Source: Bog-756 sp963725275
GTDB lineage: Bacteria > Actinomycetota > Acidimicrobiia > Acidimicrobiales > RAAP-2
Length of the DNA stretch: 64,000 nucleotides
Direction of reading: 5' to 3'
Assembly (NCBI GenBank): GCA_963725275.1
Contig: CAVRXS010000006.1
Location: forward strand, 248,001-312,000
Shown here: one piece after another, positions 43,688 through 51,745 of the stretch
Numbering within the stretch: position 1 is the first letter of the stretch
Layout of the letters: each line of letters opens with the position of its first letter
Notes under the pieces: generated by a model
Databases searched by the model: none
What the model saw: the letters and a program-made list of their open reading frames with translations, nothing else
What the model was told of the DNA's origin: nothing
Position numbers and translations under genes: made by a program

Positions 43688-45295
43688 TCAGCGGGTCCGG
43701 TGCCCAGGCAACGAGCCGAGCACCGATTCCACCGCCTCGAGTTCCTGGTCACGGGGCCGCTCCACCACCTGGACCGGCCCCTCACCCTCCGACCACGGAC
43801 CGAGTACGGCAGTCGGTCGCCGCTCCCTGTCCCACTCCGGCCACGGTACAGGGGTCGGCCCGGGCAGGTCGGAGGTGGGAACCCCGGTGCGTGCGAAGGA
43901 GCCCCAGGCGCGGCGCATGGCCGCCGACAGCGCGAGCGAAGCCTCGCCGCCGCCGGTGAACGTCTGGATCAGGGGATACCGCACCGTGCCGAACACGAAG
44001 GGAACGTCCAAGGCGTGGCAGGAACCGAGCACGCCGCCGAAGATCGGGGACGGCCAGGTGAAGAGGTACCCGTAGGTCCCCACGCCCGGTGCCGCCGCTT
44101 CCTGGTGCGCGTCGGCCAACCGCACCGAGGGTGCACGGAACACGAACTCGGTGGCAACCGCCGTCCAGAGGTCACGGGCCTCCACCGGCTCTCCTCGCGA
44201 GGAGCGAGCCGACCGTACGGCGGCGATCACCCGGTCAGCTGCGCTCTCGTCCTCGAATGCGCGGACGAGGCGCCACCGGAGCCGATCGGCGTCGAGCGAG
44301 GAGATGGCGGGGTCGCTCAGGGTGAAGAGGGTCCACTCGTCACGCGTGGTCCCGATCAGCAGGGGTATCTCCGCCACTGATCCGGCCGCCACCGACGAGA
44401 GTGGAGGTTGCAACAGAAGGCCGCCGTCCACCACCGGCCGGAGCGGGAGGCCGTCGACGGAGGAGTCGCCGGCTCCTTGGAAATCGGCTGCCGCAGCGAC
44501 CAGTCGGTCAGCCGGGACCTGCTCGAGCGCCCCGCGGGTGCAGGCCACGCCCATCTGGGAGGCGAGTTTCTCGGCCACCTCGGCAGCCATGTCCGCCGAC
44601 ATCGTATAGGGCGGACCGCTCTGAACCACGGCGCGATGGAACAGCCCGTTCGCCTCTGGTGTCCCCAGAAGGGCTGACACGCTCATCCCGCCGGCCGACT
44701 CGCCGAAGAGGGTGACGCACCCCGGGTCGCCCCCGAACCCGGCGATGTGGTCGTGCACCCACCGGAGGGCGGCCACCTGGTCGGCCAGTCCCCAGTTACC
44801 CGTCCCCGTCCACTCACGACTATCCAGCCACGTCTGGCCGACATCACCGAGGGCGGGGTGGGCCAGATACCCGAGGAGGCCGAGCCGGTAGTTGATGGTC
44901 ACCACGACGACGTCGCCGTCGCGGGCCAGGTCGGTGCCGCGATACAGCCCGGTCGAGCCGGACCCCGAGAGGAACGAACCCCCGTGGATCCACACCATGA
45001 CCGGACGCTTTGCCCCGTCGAGACCGGGAGTCCACACATTGAGGCTCAGACAGTCCTCTGACGAGGGTTCTGGCGTCGCCCCCGGGAAGATCGCGGCCAA
45101 TATCTGGGCCTGCGGCGCAACCGGACCGAATCGGTCGCAGTCTCGGACGTCCGACCAGGGTTCCGGCGGTTCCGGTGGGCGCCAGCGGCGGTGCCCGGCC
45201 GGCGATGCAGCGTAGGGGATGCCCGAGAACGACCACACCCCGCCGCGCTCGACCCCCCGGACCCGACCCCCTCCGACCTCGGTCACACCTTGCAC
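43688..45295 (-). CDS. Type-B carboxylesterase
   Basis: A 535-residue alpha/beta hydrolase. Diagnostic motifs: FSGIPYAASPAGHRRWRPP, EDCLSLNVWTP, VMVWIHGGSFLSGSGS (oxyanion hole), the nucleophile elbow TLFGESAGGMSV with catalytic Ser, the acid in GTTRDEWTLF and the His in CHALDVPFVFG. No signal peptide. It would hydrolyse carboxylic esters; related actinobacterial proteins include para-nitrobenzyl esterases. GTG 45295 has GGAGGGAG seven nt upstream. The gene ends 80 bp from the tRNA gene. Confidence 0.93.
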   Translation of the reverse strand: MQGVTEVGGGRVRGVERGGVWSFSGIPYAASPAGHRRWRPPEPPEPWSDVRDCDRFGPVAPQAQILAAIFPGATPEPSSEDCLSLNVWTPGLDGAKRPVMVWIHGGSFLSGSGSTGLYRGTDLARDGDVVVVTINYRLGLLGYLAHPALGDVGQTWLDSREWTGTGNWGLADQVAALRWVHDHIAGFGGDPGCVTLFGESAGGMSVSALLGTPEANGLFHRAVVQSGPPYTMSADMAAEVAEKLASQMGVACTRGALEQVPADRLVAAAADFQGAGDSSVDGLPLRPVVDGGLLLQPPLSSVAAGSVAEIPLLIGTTRDEWTLFTLSDPAISSLDADRLRWRLVRAFEDESAADRVIAAVRSARSSRGEPVEARDLWTAVATEFVFRAPSVRLADAHQEAAAPGVGTYGYLFTWPSPIFGGVLGSCHALDVPFVFGTVRYPLIQTFTGGGEASLALSAAMRRAWGSFARTGVPTSDLPGPTPVPWPEWDRERRPTAVLGPWSEGEGPVQVVERPRDQELEAVESVLGSLPGHRTR

Positions 45296-45636
45296 CCGTG
45301 CTCCCTCCAGTTCGACCGGACTCCTGCCGATAGTTCCTTGAACTTACTCACTCGTTCGCCGCGCCCGTCTGGGGGCGGCGACGGCAAGGATCCGGGGCAG
45401 GTCCATGACACCCTTTCGACACCTAACGTGCACCTTCGGTTCACCTTCGCGGACGCTGCTCGTGACCTGCGATTTTCCGAGGAACCCCGCCGAGACGCTG
45501 TGTTCGGTCGTCGCTACAGTGCCAGGGTGCCAGACGTGAACTGCGGACGCCTCCGCGCGCGCGCGCCCGCTGGGGTTACGAATGCTCGGTCCCCCAGGTT
45601 CGCTGCCGGGCGCCGGGGAGGATCCGAGGCGCCGCG
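45296..45636. other. Upstream region of the NlpC/P60 gene with promoter and in-phase mini-frame
   Basis: TACAGT (45515-45520) lies six nt before GTG 45527, which opens a 37-codon frame (VPDVNCGRLRARAPAG...GGSEAPR) ending in a TGA that overlaps the annotated NlpC start by 4 nt (GTGA, 45637-45640). Either this is a short leader peptide coupled to the hydrolase, or one indel near 45630-45637 splits a single gene. A run of eight CG dinucleotides or so lies at about 45553-45569. The left half holds no gene I can support. Confidence 0.5.
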
Positions 45637-46914
45637 GTGACCCTCGCCGCCGCCAGCATCCTCGTGGCACTGACCGCCGGAGCAGTGCCAACGGCCGGGG
45701 CGTCGACGGGCACCACCAGCCCGGGCACCCCGGGCGGCTCGCCAACCACCACGACGACGCCGGTTCAGGGACAGATCAGTGCGGCCGAGGCACAGGTCGC
45801 AACCGTCGAGGCCCAGATCTCCTCGCAACAGCAGACCCTTGACGCAGCCGATGAGGCGTACAACCAGGCCGTGGTCAACCTCACCGCGACCCAGTCGGCT
45901 CTCTCGACGACCACAGGCTCCCTGACCGCTGCCCGCGCCAAGCTCGACACCGCCCGAGCCACCCTGCGCAACAGCGTGATCGAGGCGTACATAAGCGGAT
46001 CCTCCGACGATGCCATCTCCCAGCTCTTCGCCGCCCAGACAGGGGGAGAACAGACCCGCACCCTCTATGAACGCCTCAGCATCGGCAACCTGTCGGCTGA
46101 GGTCGCCTCGGTGCAAGCCGGGCAGCGGCGGCTGACCGCCACCCAATCCAAGCTCCGGGGCGAGCAGCGCAACGAGACCGCCCAGCTTGCCGAGGAGAAC
46201 ACGTCCCGGCAGAGCGCAGCATCGGCCAATGCAGCCTCCGAGGCCACGCTCGAGCAGGTCCAAGGCACCCTGGCCCAGGAGATCGCCCAGCAGGCGGCTG
46301 CTCAGGCAGCCGCCGCCGCGCAGGCCGCCGCTTCGGCGACCACTCCTGCGGCCAGACAAACCGCAGCGGCTCAGGCATCACAGGCTGCTCAGGTCGCGAG
46401 CACCGTGAGCGGTGGGAGTGCGGCGGCCACGAGCGCCAACCGAGCGGCCAACCAGGCGGCGGGAGGCGGCGGCACCGGCTCAGGCGCGGGCGGCGGCACG
46501 GTGATCGCGAGTGGGGGCGACCCCACGGCAGCCGGTCTGGCGGCCGTGCACGGCGCCATGCAGTACCTGGGAGTGCCCTACCTCTGGGGCGGCGCGAGCT
46601 CGGCCGGGGTCGACTGCTCGGGCCTGACCATGCTGGCATGGGCCGCGGCGGGAGTGACCCTCCCCCACTCGGCGGCCGACCAGTACGCCAGCTTCCCGCA
46701 CGTGAGTCTCACCTCGCTCGAGCCGGGTGATCTCCTCTTCTACGACCTCGGCGGGGCGGGCATCGACCACGTGGTCATGTACGTGGGCCCGTCACTCGAC
46801 GGACAGCCCACCGCCTACGGGACGGACACGATCATCCAGGCCGCGCACACCGGGACCGTCGTCACCTTCGACCCGCTCTGGTACTTCGGACTGGTCGGTG
46901 CCGCACGTCCCTGA
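45637..46914 (+). CDS. NlpC/P60 peptidoglycan endopeptidase with coiled-coil domain
   Basis: As read 425 residues: a hydrophobic signal segment (LAAASILVALTAGAVPTAGAS), a long Ala/Gln/Glu coiled coil (about 45-240) like those of RipA/CwlO-type enzymes, a Gly-rich linker, and a C-terminal NlpC/P60 domain with the catalytic triad: Cys in SSAGVDCSGLTMLAW, His in AGIDHVVMYVGP and the third polar residue about 12 further on. It would cut stem peptides outside the membrane during growth or division. The signal segment lacks the usual positive head; the Arg-rich mini-frame just upstream (from 45527) would supply it if one base were wrong, so the true start may be 45527. Confidence 0.88.
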   Translation: MTLAAASILVALTAGAVPTAGASTGTTSPGTPGGSPTTTTTPVQGQISAAEAQVATVEAQISSQQQTLDAADEAYNQAVVNLTATQSALSTTTGSLTAARAKLDTARATLRNSVIEAYISGSSDDAISQLFAAQTGGEQTRTLYERLSIGNLSAEVASVQAGQRRLTATQSKLRGEQRNETAQLAEENTSRQSAASANAASEATLEQVQGTLAQEIAQQAAAQAAAAAQAAASATTPAARQTAAAQASQAAQVASTVSGGSAAATSANRAANQAAGGGGTGSGAGGGTVIASGGDPTAAGLAAVHGAMQYLGVPYLWGGASSAGVDCSGLTMLAWAAAGVTLPHSAADQYASFPHVSLTSLEPGDLLFYDLGGAGIDHVVMYVGPSLDGQPTAYGTDTIIQAAHTGTVVTFDPLWYFGLVGAARP

Positions 46915-46986
46915 TCCCGAGATGTCACCAGGGACCGGGGCCGAAGCCGCACGGGATCATCCGGGCCCTAAGGTCGCATCAATCCC

Positions 46987-48000
46987 ATGACGCTCCAGCT
47001 CTCGATCATCGTCCCGGCCTACAACGAGGCCGACCGGCTGGCCGACGGCATGCGTCGCTTCGAGGGAGCGGCCGACTCGGGCGCGGTTGACCTCGAACGC
47101 ACCGAGTTGCTGCTGGTCGACGACGGGAGCACGGACCACACCGCCGCCGAGGCGGAGAAGCTCCTTGCCGCCCTGCCCCATCATCGGATCATCCGGCTCG
47201 AGCGCAATCATGGGAAGGGCGCTGCGATCCGAGCCGGGGTGACCCGGGCCCGGGCGCCGCTGCTGGCGTACATGGACGCCGACATGGCCATCGATCCCCA
47301 TGCCACCTCTCAGCTGGTCGACGGGCTGGCCGACAACGACCTGGCCATCGGCTCGCGTGCGCTTCCCGAGTCGATGGTGGAGACGACCTACGCGATGCGG
47401 TCCCTGATGGGCCGCCTCTTCAACATGCTGGTCACGACAGGTACCGGGCTCGGCCTCCTGGACACCCAGTGCGGGTTCAAAGCCTTCCGAACCCCCGCTG
47501 CCCGCCTCCTCTTCCACCTGGTGCGGATCGACCGGTTCGCCTTCGATGTAGAGGTCCTCTCACGGGCCCACCAGCTCGGCCTCCGGATCACAGAGGTGCC
47601 GGTGGTCTGGAGGCACGTCCCGGGGAGCAGCATTCACCCGCTGCACGACTCCGTCGGCATGCTCGCCGACGTGTACGGGTCGCGGGTCGGGTTCCTTACG
47701 ACCCCCCCGGTGACCGCGCTCACCGTGCGGGGCGACGACCGTGGAGCCTCGTCCGTGCTGACCTCCCGGGTCGCCGACGTGCTCGCCCGGACCCTGGACG
47801 GAGCACCTCTACCGCTCGTCTCCAAAGGCGGGTCGGTCACCGCGCTCATGGCCCTTGTGGAGCCGTCCGACGCGGCGCAGGCATTCGCCGCCCTGCGGGC
47901 CGAATTCGAACCCCTCGAGGTCTGGCGCCGCACCCTCACCCTGGACGGACTCCGCTCCCTCGGCCCGCTGGCCGGGCGCCTCGACGGACCGTCGTCCTGA
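46987..48000 (+). CDS. GT2 glycosyltransferase, dolichyl/polyprenyl-phosphate sugar synthase-like
   Basis: A 337-residue GT-A enzyme: SIIVPAYNEADRLADG, LLLVDDGSTDHTA, RNHGKGAAIRAGV, the metal site AYMDADMAIDP, AIGSRAL, DTQCGFKAFRT and DRFAFDVEVLSRAHQLGLRITEVPVVWRH. This order is that of dolichyl-phosphate beta-glucosyltransferase and polyprenyl-phosphate mannose/glucose synthases. No membrane helices at the C-terminus; instead about 100 residues of unknown fold. It probably loads a sugar on a lipid carrier for extracytoplasmic glycosylation. Confidence 0.9.
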   Translation: MTLQLSIIVPAYNEADRLADGMRRFEGAADSGAVDLERTELLLVDDGSTDHTAAEAEKLLAALPHHRIIRLERNHGKGAAIRAGVTRARAPLLAYMDADMAIDPHATSQLVDGLADNDLAIGSRALPESMVETTYAMRSLMGRLFNMLVTTGTGLGLLDTQCGFKAFRTPAARLLFHLVRIDRFAFDVEVLSRAHQLGLRITEVPVVWRHVPGSSIHPLHDSVGMLADVYGSRVGFLTTPPVTALTVRGDDRGASSVLTSRVADVLARTLDGAPLPLVSKGGSVTALMALVEPSDAAQAFAALRAEFEPLEVWRRTLTLDGLRSLGPLAGRLDGPSS

Positions 48001-48062
48001 CCACAGCCGATCCCCGCGACTCCCGGAACCCGGAGCGCGAACCCGGGGGTACCATGCATCGG

Positions 48063-49092
48063 GTGAGTTCTGACCCCGGGGAGAAGGCACGGACCCGAAG
48101 AGGAGCGGGTCCTCCGGGCGACGCGGGGCTCATCGATGCGATCGTGCGACAGAGCGCTGGCAAGCGGACCGCCGGTCAGGACGACGGTGCCCACCAGAGC
48201 AGCCCGGTCGAATCCGCTCCCGAAGGCATCGGACGTCGGGATGGCGGCACCGTCTCGGTCCTGCCCGTTGCCACCCGGCGCCCGCCCGGCCGGGAGCCGG
48301 CCGACCCGCGGGTTTCCGACGTCGACGAGTGGGGCCGCTCGGAGCACATGCGCTCCGTGGTCCGCAGGTTCTACGACCCGATCTATCGGTACTGGTTCCG
48401 GGTCGAGTGGGAGGGGCTCGAGAAGATCCCACAGCAGGGCGGCGCGCTGCTGATCGGCAACCACGCAGGAGCGATCCCAGCTGACGCCCCGGCCATCATG
48501 CACGGCATCGAACGCGAGCTCGGACGACCCGTCTACGGCCTGGCCGACTTCTTCTTCCGCACCCTGCCGGTCGTCGGCACCCTCTGGTCGCGGACCGGGG
48601 GCGTGCCGGCTCACCCCGACAATGCGTTCCGGCTCCTCCACGACCAGCAACAGCTCGCCCTCGTCTTCCCCGAGGGAACCAAAGCCACCTCGAAGACGTA
48701 CTCCGACCGGTACCGGCTGCGCCGGTTCGGACGGGGCGGTTTCGTGGAGATCGCCATGCGGGCGGGGGTCCCGATCATCCCGATCGCCGTGGTCGGCGCC
48801 GAGGAGTCGATGCCCATCATCTTCCGGGTCCCCGGTGTCGCGAGAGTCCTCAATCTCCCGTACTTCCCGGTCACCGCCAATGCGCTGCTGATGGGTCCGA
48901 TCGGCTACGTCACCTATTTCCCGGTCAAGTTCAAGTTCCGGGTGCTCGACCCGATCTCCTTCGACGTGGAGCCGGGCCTCGACCGCTACTCGCGCAGCCG
49001 GGTGATGGACGAGGCGGAGAGGATCCGCTCCACCCTCCAGGATGCGCTCCACGACATGCTGCCGCGAGCGCCGCAGCATCTGGTTCGGCTGA
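48063..49092 (+). CDS. 1-acylglycerol-3-phosphate acyltransferase-like protein (PlsC), frameshifted near its end
   Basis: An acyltransferase of about 340 residues: a disordered head of 90 residues, then GGALLIGNHAGAIPADAPAIM (NH...D active site), LWSRTGGVPAHPDNAF, ALVFPEGTKATSK (EGT) and GVPIIPIAVVGAEESMPII. It would add a fatty acyl chain to lysophosphatidic acid at the membrane. The frame as sequenced runs to 49187 with an unnatural tail that overlaps the next gene by 91 bp; one base less near 49061-49066 gives ERRSIWFG and a stop at 49092, four bases before the epimerase start. GTG 48063 follows TACCAT by seven nt; ATG 48054 is an alternative. Confidence 0.85.
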
Positions 49093-49096
49093 ACCG

Positions 49097-50143
49097 GTGG
49101 GACGCCGTGTCCTCATCACCGGGCTCGACACCTTCTGGGGAGGGCGGATGGCCCAGGCCCTCGAGTCCCGGCCCGACGTGGAGATGATCCTGGGACTCGG
49201 CACCAAGGAGCCCCGGGTGCCCCTCGAGCGCACCGAGTACGTCCGGTCCGACCAGAAATACTCGATCCTCAACCGCATCGTCCGGGCCACCCAGGTCGAC
49301 ACGATCGTCCACACGTTCCTCGAGACCAACTCGGTAGCAGTGCCGAACCGCGTCCTCCACGAGATCAACGTGATCGGCACCCTCAATCTCCTGGCAGCGG
49401 CCGGAGCAACCGGCACATCGGTCCGCCACGTGGTGGTCAAGTCCTCGGCTCACGTGTACGGCGCAGCGGAGACCGACCCCGCATGGTTCAGCGAGGACAC
49501 CCCCCGCTCGAGCCCGGTGCGCACCCGGCTCGAGCGGTCCCTGATCGAGGTCGAGTCCCTCGTCCGGGACTTCAGCGAGGACAACCCCCACCTGACCGTC
49601 ACGGTTCTGCGGTTCGCCAACGTGCTCGGCACCGACATCATCACCCCGATCAGCCACAATCTGCGGCGTCGCATCCTTCCCTGTGTCGCCGGCTTCGATC
49701 CGCTGGTCCAGTTCGTGGAGGAGGACGACGTCGTCCGCGGCCTCGAGTACGTGACCGCCAACCGGATCCCGGGGGTGTTCAATGTGGCGGGGACGGGCAA
49801 GATCCCGTGGAGCGAGGTCGCCTTGATCGGCGGTGCCCACCTGGTGCCGCTCTCGCCGTTCCGGCCACGAGTGCTGTCCGCTCCGCTCCTCCGTGTGACC
49901 GGCCTCCAGTTCCCACCCGAGATGGAAGGACTGGTGCGGTACGGCCGGGGTATCGACACCTCGCGCCTGAGGGAGGCCGGGTTCGAGTACCGGTACACCA
50001 GCGCGGGCGCCGTTCAGAGTCTCGCCCGGGCCAACAACCTGCGACGGGCCACTGGATCGACCACCCCCGAGTACCGCTACGAGCAGCATCTCGAGCAGTT
50101 CTTCCGGCACTCACCAGCGGTGGTCCGAGGCATCGACGGCTGA
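49097..50143 (+). CDS. NAD-dependent epimerase/dehydratase family protein
   Basis: A 348-residue extended SDR. N-terminus RVLITGLDTFWGGRMAQAL replaces the usual TGGxGFxG with a variant loop; LNLLAAAGATG, HVVVKSSAHVYGAAETDP (active-site Ser and the Tyr of VYG), VLRFANVLG and FNVAGTGKIPW follow. The canonical YxxxK is not evident (the region reads RTRLERSLIEVESLV), so catalysis may differ. Similar actinobacterial proteins accompany PlsC-like genes, so a lipid-linked role is possible. GTG 49097. Confidence 0.82.
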   Translation: MGRRVLITGLDTFWGGRMAQALESRPDVEMILGLGTKEPRVPLERTEYVRSDQKYSILNRIVRATQVDTIVHTFLETNSVAVPNRVLHEINVIGTLNLLAAAGATGTSVRHVVVKSSAHVYGAAETDPAWFSEDTPRSSPVRTRLERSLIEVESLVRDFSEDNPHLTVTVLRFANVLGTDIITPISHNLRRRILPCVAGFDPLVQFVEEDDVVRGLEYVTANRIPGVFNVAGTGKIPWSEVALIGGAHLVPLSPFRPRVLSAPLLRVTGLQFPPEMEGLVRYGRGIDTSRLREAGFEYRYTSAGAVQSLARANNLRRATGSTTPEYRYEQHLEQFFRHSPAVVRGIDG

Positions 50144-50161
50144 CGACGACGGGACAGGCGG

Positions 50162-50788
50162 TCAGGTTCTGTCCAGCCAGGCCGCCCGCAGCTCGGGTCC
50201 CCGCACCGCCCATTCCTCGCTGGTCATGGCGTACCGGACGTGGTCCTCCCACTTGCCGTTGATCTCGAGGTACCCCTGGGCAACCCCCTCATTGCGCAGG
50301 GCGAGCTTCTCGACCACCCGGCGGCTGGGGGCGTTGCGGGGGATGATCGCCACCTCGATCCGATGCAGGCGGAGCGTCTCGAATGCAAACTGGAGAACGA
50401 CGACCACGGCCTCCGGCGTGAGCCCCGACCCGGCCATCTCCTCGTCGATCCAGTATCCGATCGACCCGTTCTGGAACGGTCCGCGCTGGATCGACGACAG
50501 CGTGATCTCGCCGACGAACCGACCCTCGAGGAAGATGCCGAACCCGAACCCGGTGCCCATCTGACGCTCGCGCTCGCGTATGCCGCAACGAGCGGTGAAG
50601 CTAGCGTTGTCCTCTGCGGCGGTCGGGGCCCCGTTGGATCTCGGCTCCCACGGGATCAGCCAGTCCCGGCAGCGGCTGCGGACTGAGAACCAGGCCTCGT
50701 AGTCACTCTCGACGAGCGTCGCAAGGCGAATCCGCCGGCCGGGCAGCTCCAGCGATCGGACAGCCGTCGCCCGGAGACCTGGGCCCAT
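50162..50788 (-). CDS. GNAT acetyltransferase, RimJ/RimL-like
   Basis: A 208-residue GCN5-related acetyltransferase: LPGRRIRLATLVESDYEAWFSVR at the start, GRFVGEITLSSIQRGPFQNGSIGYWIDEEMAGSGLTPEAVVVVLQFAFETLRLHRIEVAIIPRNAPSRRVVEKLAL, which includes the strand-4 GYWID and the acetyl-CoA region, and EGVAQGYLEINGKWEDHVRYAM at the end. This matches ribosomal-protein N-terminal Ala/Ser acetylases. ATG 50788; TAGGGT lies nine nt upstream. The stop is 19 bp from the convergent epimerase stop. Confidence 0.9.
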   Translation of the reverse strand: MGPGLRATAVRSLELPGRRIRLATLVESDYEAWFSVRSRCRDWLIPWEPRSNGAPTAAEDNASFTARCGIRERERQMGTGFGFGIFLEGRFVGEITLSSIQRGPFQNGSIGYWIDEEMAGSGLTPEAVVVVLQFAFETLRLHRIEVAIIPRNAPSRRVVEKLALRNEGVAQGYLEINGKWEDHVRYAMTSEEWAVRGPELRAAWLDRT

Positions 50789-50977
50789 CAGTAATCGACC
50801 CTACTGTGCACCGTCGACTCCGGCTCCTACGCTCACTGTTGCTCCTGTCCCGGATTGAGCTCCGCCCTGGCCTGCCGGGGTGCCACCTCGGAGGAAAGAT
50901 CCTCTCACCGATCCCCGCGAAAACTCAACCCCTGACAGGGAGCTCGACCCATCAGGACGGCCAGTAGGCTCGGCGGA

Positions 50978-51676
50978 ATGGAGAAGGAGGGCTACGTCGG
51001 CAACGCGACCTGGTTCGAGGACCACTACCTGTCCGTGCCCAGAGAGATCGTCGACTTCCTGGCGGGGGACGGTCTCTCACTTGAGGGGAAGCGGGTCGCC
51101 GACATCGGCACCGGTGATGGCCTGATCGCCCTGGGGATGTTCCACCTGGCCCGACCTGAGCTGCTGGTGGGCTATGACATCAAACCGACCGACATAGCCG
51201 ACCTCGAGCGCCTCGCAAAGGAGCACGACGTCGGGGACCTCCCCGCCGGGCTCCGCTTCGACCAGTGCACCTCCGATCACATCGACGCGGCAACCGGCGC
51301 GTTCGACCTCGTCTACTCGTGGTCTGCCTTCGAGCACCTCAGCGAACCCCTAGCCGTCGCCCGCGAGGTGCGGCGGCTCCTCGCACCCGGCGGGCTGGCC
51401 ATGATCCAGCTGTACCCCTTCTACCTCTCCGAGCACGGCGATCACGACTGGAATCGTCCCGGATTCGAGCACCTCACGACTGGCGTGAGCAACGCGGAGG
51501 TCTACGTCAACCGGATCACCGTCGACGAGCTCTACGACGTGCTCACCGCCGCAGGGTTACAGACCTCGAAGGTCGAGCTCGTCCACACGCCATTCCACCT
51601 GCCGGCCGAGGTCACCGGTGTCCGATTGTCCGACCTTGCTATCGGGGGCGTGAAGCTCGTCGCAGTTCCGATCTGA
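50978..51676 (+). CDS. Class I SAM methyltransferase
   Basis: A 232-residue enzyme: RVADIGTGDGLIALGMFHLA (motif I), LLVGYDIKP (end of strand two), FDLVYSWSAFEHLSEPLAVAREVRRLLAPGGLAMIQLYPFYL (motifs II-III, methyltransferase-11/25 style). HGDHDWNRPGFEHL is an unusual His-rich loop. The start has TAGGCT (50965-50970) seven nt upstream, a leaderless promoter. Placed among glycan genes, it probably methylates a sugar or lipid; substrate unknown. Confidence 0.88.
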   Translation: MEKEGYVGNATWFEDHYLSVPREIVDFLAGDGLSLEGKRVADIGTGDGLIALGMFHLARPELLVGYDIKPTDIADLERLAKEHDVGDLPAGLRFDQCTSDHIDAATGAFDLVYSWSAFEHLSEPLAVAREVRRLLAPGGLAMIQLYPFYLSEHGDHDWNRPGFEHLTTGVSNAEVYVNRITVDELYDVLTAAGLQTSKVELVHTPFHLPAEVTGVRLSDLAIGGVKLVAVPI

Positions 51677-51745
51677 CGCTGCACAGGCACGATCCACACG
51701 GTGCCATCCTCTGGCCGACCTGGGGAGGCGGCTAGCGTACGGCAT

